From: Acidobacteriota bacterium
GTDB taxonomy: Bacteria; Acidobacteriota; Vicinamibacteria; Vicinamibacterales; Fen-181
Length of the DNA stretch: 64,000 bases
Assembly (NCBI GenBank): GCA_003170135.1
Contig: PMZR01000068.1
Location: 1-64,000, forward strand
Direction of reading: 5' to 3'
Shown here: positions 57,789 to 64,000 of the stretch, in pieces
Layout of the letters: every line of letters starts with the position of its first letter
Position numbering within the stretch: position 1 is the first letter of the stretch
Notes under the pieces: model-generated
The model's input: the letters and a program-made list of their open reading frames with translations, nothing else
What the model was told of the DNA's origin: nothing
Databases searched by the model: none
Position numbers and translations under genes: made by a program

Positions 57789-59339
57789 CTACCATGCCGC
57801 CGGCGGCGGCGTCTCACGCGGGCGTGCCGGCTCGCGCGCCGCGTCTGCGGCGATCGCGGCCGGCGCGACGATGGTCGGCGTCAGCAGGATCACGAGCTCC
57901 GTCCTGCGCGTCGATCGCGACTCCCGGCGAAACAGCCCGCCGACGACCGGCAGGTGGCCGAGGACCGGGGCCTTCGACGTCTCGCGCGTGACCCGCTCCT
58001 GCAGCAGGCCGCCGATGAGAACCGTCTCGCCCTCGCGCACGCGCACCAGCGTGTCGGTTTCCCGCGCCGAGAGAATCGGCACGGTGTCGCCCAGACGCGA
58101 CCTCGCCTGGCCCGTTCGTTCGGTGACGCGCGGCGAGATGCTCATGGTGATGATGCCGTCGCCGCCAACCTGCGGCGTCACGCTCAGCACCATGCCTTCC
58201 TCGATCGGATGGGGCGACACACTCGTCTGCAGCACGCGCCCGGTCGCCGCCTCGTGCTGCGACGTCGTGACGAAGTACACGTCCTGGGTGCCGACGCGCA
58301 CGATCATCGGCTCGTTGTTCATCGCCGCCACGCGCGGGCTCGACAGCACGTGCACGTCCCCTTCGGTCGCCAGGGCCTCGAGCAGCGCGGTGAAATCGCG
58401 GATGGTCACGCCCGCCGCAAAGGGCTGGGCGGGCGAGGCCGGCGACTGGGGCAGCGACACGCCATCGCCTGCGCGGCGCAGCACGGCGCTCCAGTCGACG
58501 CCCGCCGCGGCGCCCTCGTTCAGATCGATCTCGAGCACCTTCGCCTGGATCTGGATCTGGCGGTTCACCCGCAGCTGCACGAGATCGAGATAGAGTCCGA
58601 TCCTGTCCAGCCGATCGGGATAATCACTCACCTGGACGAGCCCCGCCTTCCGATCGAGGTTGTACCTCGCGTCGGGCGACACGAGCGTCTGGATGCCCTT
58701 CTCGACCTCGCCGAACAGGTCCGTCGAGTCGAACGACGTGACCGACACCCCGCTTCCGGTCGAGGCCAGGCCGCCGCCCGGGAACCCTTCGCCGGCCGCC
58801 GCGGGGGTCGCCCCTGCGGGCGCGCTGCCCGAACCGGCACTGCCGACCGCCGTCGACACGCCGATCGTCCGGGTCGCTTGTCGCCTCGTGGCCACGTAAT
58901 TGAGGTTGAACACGCGGGTGGCCATCTTGCGCCGCGACACGTGAAGGATGTTGTTCTCGACCGCGTAGTCGATATTGAGCGGTTGGAGCGCGGCGTCGAG
59001 CGCCTGCGCCAGGGTGACGTTCTTCAGGTCTCCGGTGAACGTGCCCTCCACGTCCGGATCGAGCACGAGGCTGAGACTGGTGTCCTGGACCACGAGCAGC
59101 AGCAGGTCCTTGATGGAGACGGGTTCCGAGGAGCTGAAGGAAAAGACCTGCCCCAGCCTGTCGCCCTTCAGGCGCTCCTCGAGTTGCATCACGGGAAGCG
59201 GCGGCAGTGGCGGTGGAGCCTGCGTCCGAGGCGGCACCGGCGGGGCCTGCTGCCGGCGGTCGGCCTGCGCCGGCACCGGTGTCACGCCGAGCACCGCGAT
59301 GAGGAGCGCAGCGCCGATCGTGCCCCGCCACGTCGTCAT
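57789..59339 (-). CDS. MshL/PilQ-type outer-membrane secretin
   Basis: Protein of 516 aa from ATG 59339, with a signal peptide (GAALLIAVLGVTPVPAQA). The STN/secretin N0 domain is SIKDLLLLVVQDTSLSLVLDPDVEGTFTGDLKNVTLAQALDAAL. A Gly/Ser/Ala-rich segment (about 180-215) precedes the N1-like domain. The C-terminal secretin domain includes VLSSPRVAAMNNEPMIVRVGT, VLSVTPQV and the closing GLLQERVTRETSKAPVLGHLPVVGGLFRR…ELVILLTPTIV. It forms the outer-membrane ring through which the fibre or substrate passes. It leads the secretin, ExeA-like and TPR trio. Confidence 0.92.
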   Translation of the reverse strand: MTTWRGTIGAALLIAVLGVTPVPAQADRRQQAPPVPPRTQAPPPLPPLPVMQLEERLKGDRLGQVFSFSSSEPVSIKDLLLLVVQDTSLSLVLDPDVEGTFTGDLKNVTLAQALDAALQPLNIDYAVENNILHVSRRKMATRVFNLNYVATRRQATRTIGVSTAVGSAGSGSAPAGATPAAAGEGFPGGGLASTGSGVSVTSFDSTDLFGEVEKGIQTLVSPDARYNLDRKAGLVQVSDYPDRLDRIGLYLDLVQLRVNRQIQIQAKVLEIDLNEGAAAGVDWSAVLRRAGDGVSLPQSPASPAQPFAAGVTIRDFTALLEALATEGDVHVLSSPRVAAMNNEPMIVRVGTQDVYFVTTSQHEAATGRVLQTSVSPHPIEEGMVLSVTPQVGGDGIITMSISPRVTERTGQARSRLGDTVPILSARETDTLVRVREGETVLIGGLLQERVTRETSKAPVLGHLPVVGGLFRRESRSTRRTELVILLTPTIVAPAAIAADAAREPARPRETPPPAAW

Positions 59340-59432
59340 CGATTGGCCTCGTCCGGGCGCACCTGTGGACACGGGTCCGTCCCTCTGGTGGGTTTTCGGT
59401 GGATGGCGGCGGGAACGATAGGGCCGGGGGCC

Positions 59433-59494
59433 TTGGTCGTTGGTCAGTTTGTCGTTCGTCGCTGGTGTGGGGTCCGCCGGGGGACCAGCGACGG
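59433..59494. repeat. heptanucleotide array with inverted arm after the small membrane-protein gene
   Basis: Left units TTGGTCG, TTGGTCA, (one-nt insert) TTTGTCG, TTCGTCG, CTGGTGT lie at 59433-59468. The arm GACCAGCGACGG (59483-59494) is the reverse complement of CGTCGCTGGTG. It ends next to the stop of the membrane-protein gene. Confidence 0.65.
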
Positions 59495-59496
59495 AC

Positions 59497-59991
59497 TCAG
59501 TTCTGAGGCGGCGGCGGCGCGACCGCCGGCTTGCCGCGGCTGAAGATCGCGGCGCCGAGCATGCCGCCGATCGTCGCAAAGATGGCGCCGATGACGAGCA
59601 TGAGGATGAAGCCGGCAATCATGCCGATGAGCAGGCCGCCGTTCATGCCGCCCTGCTCCATCAGACCGCGCAACGAGTCGGGCATGTCGCGCGCGTTTTC
59701 CGCAAACCGCTGCCAGAGCCGCATCTGCAGCGGCCCGGTCATCAGCCGGATCGGGACGCTCACGATCGCATCGACGACCGCGCCGATGAGGCCGGCCATG
59801 AGCCCGCCGAGGGCGCCGTCACCGACGGTGATCGCCAGCGGCGACGCGTTCTGCATCAGGTAGGCGGCGATGACCCCGCCGCCGATCACCCAGAGGCAGC
59901 AGCAGTTGCCGAACCAGACGATCGGCAGCGCCGAGAGGACCCCGATAAACAACCCGCCGACCAGCGCGGGCTGCAGGTGCTTGGACGGCAT
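59497..59991 (-). CDS. small glycine-rich membrane protein
   Basis: Protein of 164 aa with four hydrophobic segments: LVGGLFIGVLSALPIVWFG, CCCLWVIGGGVIAAYLM, LGGLMAGLIGAVVDAIV, and MIAGFILMLVIGAIFATIGGMLGAAIF. The CCCLW run and many Gly pairs suit tight helix packing. The C-terminus is Pro-rich. No family is recognised. The start is ATG 59991; an upstream ATG at 60096 lies within a heptamer array. Both ends of this gene are bordered by heptamer arrays. Confidence 0.75.
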   Translation of the reverse strand: MPSKHLQPALVGGLFIGVLSALPIVWFGNCCCLWVIGGGVIAAYLMQNASPLAITVGDGALGGLMAGLIGAVVDAIVSVPIRLMTGPLQMRLWQRFAENARDMPDSLRGLMEQGGMNGGLLIGMIAGFILMLVIGAIFATIGGMLGAAIFSRGKPAVAPPPPQN

Positions 59992-60006
59992 CGGACCTCC
60001 CGCGAT

Positions 60007-60098
60007 GAGAGTCGGAGAGCAGTCGGTAGCCAATAGTCGATAGTCGATAGATAAACGTTGCGATCGGGATCTCAACGATTGACTATCGACTATCAACT
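60007..60098. repeat. heptanucleotide array with inverted arm in the leader of the membrane-protein gene
   Basis: Left: GAGAGTC, GGAGAGC, AGTCGGT, a 5-nt spacer, ATAGTCG, ATAGTCG, ATAGATA (60007-60053). Right: GACTATC, GACTATC (60081-60094), the reverse complement of the left units. A hairpin of about 20 bp with a 25-nt loop is possible. It begins about 16 nt before the ATG 59991. Confidence 0.85.
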
Positions 60099-60114
60099 CG
60101 TCGGGCAGATCCGC

Positions 60115-61428
<1,314 letters not shown>

Positions 61429-61436
61429 GGCCGAGA

Positions 61437-61444
61437 ACTATATC
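61437..61444. promoter_or_regulatory. overlapping divergent -10 elements (inositol synthase / methyltransferase)
   Basis: ACTATATC provides TATAGT on the minus strand (61442-61437), 8 nt before the inositol synthase GTG, and TATATC on the plus strand (61439-61444). It parallels the shared core at 2179-2186. Confidence 0.5.
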
Positions 61445-61465
61445 ATGGGGCAAGCACGCATCATC

Positions 61466-62011
61466 ATGCCGCTCTTCAGACCCGGACCGGGACCGTATGC
61501 GCTGGTGGTCGCCATGACCGGCGTCCGCATGGGCGAGCGCCTGCTCGAGATCGGCAGTGGCACGCCGGCCATGTTCGGCGCGCTCTCCGCAAAGGTCGGC
61601 CTTTCCGGCCACGCCGCCGCCGTCGCCGGCGATTCCCGGGCCGCCGACGCGCTGACCCGGGCGGGCGCCCAGGAGGGCGCCCTGGTCGACGTCCAGGTTG
61701 CCCCCCCTGCCTGCCTGCCGCACGCACGCGAGGCCTTCGACCTCATCGTCCTCGACTGCACCGTCACCCCAATCGGCCAGGCGGCCGAGTGGCTGCCCGA
61801 GGCGTTTCGCGTGCTCCGCGCCGGCGGCCGCCTGATTGTCGCCGAGCGCGCGGGCATGTCAGGCCTGTGGGGCATGCTCCGGGTTCGCCCCGCACGCGGC
61901 GAGACGGCGACGACGACGGGCGCGCTCGAACTGAGCGGCTTTCGACCGGTTCGCAGAATCGCGGAACGAGACGGCTGGCGGTTCACCGAGGGGCTGAAGC
62001 CGGGTCAGTAG
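61466..62011 (+). CDS. class I SAM-dependent methyltransferase-like protein
   Basis: Protein of about 181 aa with a methyltransferase Rossmann fold: motif I region RLLEIGSGTPAMFGALSAKVG, FDLIVLDCTVTP as motif IV and the helix AFRVLRAGGRLIVAERAGM. The motif I glycines are slightly degenerate, so activity is uncertain. The N-terminus PLFRPGPGPYALVVAMTGVRMGERLL is shared by a small family of unknown function. ATG 61445 overlaps the -10 element, so ATG 61466 is preferred. Acceptor unknown. Confidence 0.75.
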   Translation: MPLFRPGPGPYALVVAMTGVRMGERLLEIGSGTPAMFGALSAKVGLSGHAAAVAGDSRAADALTRAGAQEGALVDVQVAPPACLPHAREAFDLIVLDCTVTPIGQAAEWLPEAFRVLRAGGRLIVAERAGMSGLWGMLRVRPARGETATTTGALELSGFRPVRRIAERDGWRFTEGLKPGQ

Positions 62012-62017
62012 ACAATC

Positions 62018-62770
62018 TCACCTCGCGCACGTGAGATGCCGCCCCCCGTCGATCGCGATCGTCTCGCCGGTGATCCACCCCGCGCGCTCGGAGGCGAGAA
62101 ACAGGACGAGCTGCGCGATCTCCTCCGGCTGTCCGGCGCGCCCCAACGGGTGCGTTTCCTTCGACCGCTCGAGGAACTTCGCGTACTGATCCTCCGCCAT
62201 TCCCGATCGCCGGTGCAGGTTGGTCACCACCACGCCCGGGTTGACGGCGTTGACCCGGACGCCCTTCCCCGCCAGATCGAGCGCGGCACAGCGCGTGAGC
62301 TGATCGACGGCCGCCTTGCTCGCGCAGTAGGCCGCCAGGCCGGGAAACGCGCGCAGGCCGGTCACGCTCGACACGTTGACGATGGCGCCGCGGCGCGCGA
62401 CCAGGTGCGGAGCCGCCTCACGCATCAGGCGGAAGGGCGCACGCACGTTGATGGCGAACATCCTGTCCCACAACTCATCGCCGGTCGTCTCGACGCCACC
62501 CGACCCGATGACGCCGGCCGCGTTCACGAGCACGTCGATCCCGCCGAAGCCGTCCACGGCCGCCTTGACGATGCGCGCGGCGGCCTCCTCCAGCGTGACA
62601 TCGACGCGCACGATCTGACACTCGGAGATGCCCGCCGCGACCTGGCCGAGCGCCTCGGCATCGCGGCCCACCGTCACGACGCGCGCGTGTTCGCGACCGA
62701 ACGCCAACGCGGCCGCGCGCCCGATGCCGCTCGACGCGCCCGTCACGACCACCACCTTGTTTGAGAACAT
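62018..62770 (-). CDS. short-chain dehydrogenase/reductase
   Basis: Classical SDR of 250 aa. NAD(P)-binding TGASSGIG, NAAG motif (VLVNAAGVIG), catalytic Ser in IVNVSSVTG, and Tyr-Lys in YCASKAA, then NPGVVVT and the C-terminal GETIAIDGG. It is closest in style to glucose/3-oxoacyl-type reductases; the substrate cannot be read. GAGG lies 5 nt before the ATG. Its upstream region is a heptanucleotide array (62801-62873). It converges with the methyltransferase gene. Confidence 0.92.
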   Translation of the reverse strand: MFSNKVVVVTGASSGIGRAAALAFGREHARVVTVGRDAEALGQVAAGISECQIVRVDVTLEEAAARIVKAAVDGFGGIDVLVNAAGVIGSGGVETTGDELWDRMFAINVRAPFRLMREAAPHLVARRGAIVNVSSVTGLRAFPGLAAYCASKAAVDQLTRCAALDLAGKGVRVNAVNPGVVVTNLHRRSGMAEDQYAKFLERSKETHPLGRAGQPEEIAQLVLFLASERAGWITGETIAIDGGRHLTCAR

Positions 62771-62800
62771 GATTCCTCAAATGTGTTAATAGAAATGTGG

Positions 62801-62873
62801 GACGTGCGACGTGCGATGTGCACGTGCTGCGTGCGACGTGCGTGCTGCGTGCGACGTGCTGCACGCAATGCGC
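62801..62873. repeat. heptanucleotide array upstream of the SDR gene
   Basis: Units GACGTGC, GACGTGC, GATGTGC, a 6-nt unit, TGCGTGC, GACGTGC, a 4-nt unit, TGCGTGC, GACGTGC, TGCACGC, AATGCGC. Much of it alternates purine and pyrimidine. It lies 30 nt before the SDR start and 100 nt before the frameshifted gene. Confidence 0.8.
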
Positions 62874-62962
62874 GGATATGTTATGGCACATCGGGCGCCC
62901 AAAATTCCAGCGTCCAACTTCCATCTCGAGTTTTGTGCGGCCTCGCGGGCGAGGCGCGGCGA

Positions 62963-62968
62963 TAAAAT
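62963..62968 (+). promoter_or_regulatory. -10 element of the frameshifted membrane-protein gene
   Basis: TAAAAT ends 10 nt before ATG 62979, the same layout as at the mutase gene. Confidence 0.45.
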
Positions 62969-62978
62969 TGCGGGAGTC

Positions 62979-63463
62979 ATGGCCAACGACACCGAGATGG
63001 CCGCGCTCGAAACCATGCGGCGGCTCGCATCGAGGCGGCCACGGGACACTCGCCCGACGCGTCGGCCATCCGGGCGTCGCTCTCGTGGCTGCAGCGCCTC
63101 GGCGACCCGAAGGTCGTCTTCCTCCGCCTCGAACAGGAGGAGAACGCAGCCGAGTCCGATTATCAGCGCCAACTCGGACTCTCGGAGGAGAGCTTCCCCC
63201 ACCCGCTGCGCTCGACGATTTCCGCCAGCGTCTCGACGGCCATCGGCGGCTTCATCCCTATCATCCCGTTCTTCTTCGCGGTCGGCATGCCGGCGGTCGT
63301 CGCCTCGTTCATCATCAGCGCGATCGCGCATTTCCTCGTCGGCGCGTCCAAATCGCTCGTCACGACGCGACCGTGGTGGGCCAGCGGCGCCGAAATGACC
63401 GTCGTCGGGGTGGCCGAAGCGGCGATCACCTACGGTCTGGGCCGGGCCTTTGCGGGCCACTGA
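62979..63463 (+). pseudogene. frameshifted VIT/CCC1-like membrane protein gene
   Basis: The frame from ATG 62979 starts MANDTEMAALETMRRLA, then degenerates. A conserved-looking frame one position back continues from about 63030: IEAATGHSPDASAIRASLSWLQRLGDPKVVF, a helix-rich middle, then STISASVSTAIGGFIPIIPFFFAVGMPAVVASFIISAIAHFLVG and EMTVVGVAEAAITYGLGRAFAG to the TGA at 63461. The last 80 residues resemble the C-terminal helices of VIT1/CCC1 iron-manganese transporter relatives. This second frame has no ATG, GTG or TTG before its middle. A one-base deletion near 63030-63045 explains it; sequencing error or programmed shift are alternatives. Confidence 0.6.
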
Positions 63464-63588
63464 ACCGGCAAAGCTCATCAATTAGGTCGTTTGCCTGTGG
63501 TTCGGCTCTGTCCGATGCGCTAGACTCCTGCCTCCCCCGCGCTCAAAAAAACTGGTGCACGACCGCCACCTCTGGTGTATGCTTGTGT

Positions 63589-63643
63589 CCGTTATTGTCA
63601 TATAGATAACCACAACGGGCCAAGTCTATGGCGTAAATAACGG
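63589..63643. promoter_or_regulatory. operator-like inverted repeat before the small HTH gene
   Basis: CCGTTATT (63589-63596) and AATAACGG (63636-63643) are exact reverse complements, separated by 39 nt. The second copy ends one nucleotide before the ATG at 63645. Two half-sites around the presumed promoter fit loop-type autoregulation. Confidence 0.5.
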
Positions 63644-63644
63644 T

Positions 63645-63866
63645 ATGAATAGGACATCAGAACGGCGCGGCGACACTTTCCTGACCGCCGAAGATGTGCT
63701 CAGCTACCTGCGCGTCAACGCGCGAACGGTCTACCGGCTGATCCGGGACGGCGAGCTGCCGGCCGTACGGGTGGGTCGCCAGTGGCGGTTCAAGCAGCGC
63801 GATCTCGACCGGTGGGTCGAGGCCCAGGGCATCGCGGTCGAATGGCCGGCGGCGGTGAACGAGTAG
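63645..63866 (+). CDS. small excisionase-type helix-turn-helix DNA-binding protein
   Basis: Protein of 73 aa consisting almost wholly of an HTH_17 (MerR-like winged helix) domain: FLTAEDVLSYLRVNARTVYRLIRDGELPAVRVGRQWRFKQRDLDRWVEAQG. The family includes excisionases and small regulators; no integrase is nearby, so a regulatory role is more likely. It resembles the C-terminal domain of the GGDEF-HTH protein. It lies 4 nt before the partial gene below and may be co-transcribed. Confidence 0.88.
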   Translation: MNRTSERRGDTFLTAEDVLSYLRVNARTVYRLIRDGELPAVRVGRQWRFKQRDLDRWVEAQGIAVEWPAAVNE

Positions 63867-63870
63867 GGCG

Positions 63871-64000
63871 ATGCGAAGGTCATCGAAGATCCGCATCGTC
63901 GCGGTTGGCGCAGCGGTCGGCGCGGTGATGGCGTGCGGGATCGCGGTGCGCGGCACGGATGCCGCTAGCGTGTCGGCAAACCTCTCGGTGACGGTCAGCG
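63871..64000 (+). CDS. secreted protein, N-terminal fragment (runs off the window)
   Basis: Forty-three codons: a basic N-terminus (MRRSSKIR), a hydrophobic signal core (IVAVGAAVGAVMACGIAV) and a likely mature start near DAASVSANLSVTVS. The last stretch resembles the first beta-strand of spore-coat-U or chaperone-usher pilin-like proteins, but too little is present to decide. It follows the HTH gene by 4 nt. Confidence 0.55.
   Translation, partial: MRRSSKIRIVAVGAAVGAVMACGIAVRGTDAASVSANLSVTVS

Noticed and set aside
63545-63551. Terminator from the A-run at 63545
   Set aside because: Only a weak 4-bp stem precedes the T-run on the minus strand, and no minus-strand gene lies upstream.
63645-63866. 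Excisionase of a mobile element
   Set aside because: No integrase, attachment-site repeat or other mobile gene is nearby; HTH_17 proteins are often plain regulators.

Overview
The window is GC-rich bacterial chromosome. It begins inside the 5' end of a 16S rRNA gene on the minus strand. The start of that 16S (…CTCAGAATCAACGCTGGCGG…), the gene content and the many secreted or envelope proteins without close named relatives suggest Acidobacteriota, perhaps Vicinamibacteria. This is inferred from sequence features only. No phage, integrase, insertion sequence or CRISPR array was seen, so the region reads as core chromosome.

Layout. Positions 1-880 hold the 16S 5' end and its leader, with three tandem promoters and a terminator. 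Positions 884-20300 are dominated by purine biosynthesis (purL, purN, purM, purF, purB, purE, purD). Among these lie tyrS, a GT87 glycosyltransferase, a Tat-exported phosphoesterase, a HEAT-repeat protein, an M16 peptidase, rlmN and mtaB. Positions 20500-28500 run in one direction: rpsU, a zinc-ribbon protein, a STAS anti-sigma antagonist, a UbiA-family prenyltransferase, a coiled-coil protein and four GT4 glycosyltransferases, probably an envelope-glycan locus. Positions 28677-36500 carry a sensor kinase with a sigma-54 activator and two secreted or outer-membrane proteins. Positions 36600-44900 are metabolic: a cyclase, glgC, eno, a methylmalonyl-CoA mutase subunit and three ABC ATPases.

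Positions 45086-59339 form a type IV pilus / MSHA-like machine: secretin (MshL-like), ExeA-like ATPase (MshM-like), membrane TPR protein (MshN-like), a pseudopilin, a PilM-PilN fusion, a PilO-PilP (MshJ-MshK-like) fusion, a kinase and sigma-54 activator pair, an MshE-like ATPase and a J-domain protein. The ATPase carries the tandem 24-residue N-terminal motif known to bind c-di-GMP. A divergent gene in the cluster encodes a degenerate GGDEF domain that keeps its RxxD c-di-GMP site and is fused to a helix-turn-helix domain. A sigma-54-type promoter lies directly before the pseudopilin. I infer a surface appendage or secretion device controlled by c-di-GMP at both the motor and transcription levels. 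No inner-membrane platform (PilC/MshG) or prepilin peptidase is in the window. Positions 59497-64000 hold a small membrane protein, inositol-3-phosphate synthase, a methyltransferase, an SDR enzyme, a frameshifted membrane-protein gene and a small HTH regulator with an operator-like inverted repeat.

Two patterns cut across the genes. First, at least eight loci carry tandem arrays of 7-nt units, different in sequence but equal in period. Most are followed by an inverted arm, several abut start codons, and two lie inside reading frames (purM and a GT4 gene). Second, many genes have a -10-like hexamer only 5-10 nt before the start codon, which points to leaderless or near-leaderless transcripts. 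Two divergent gene pairs appear to share overlapping -10 elements.
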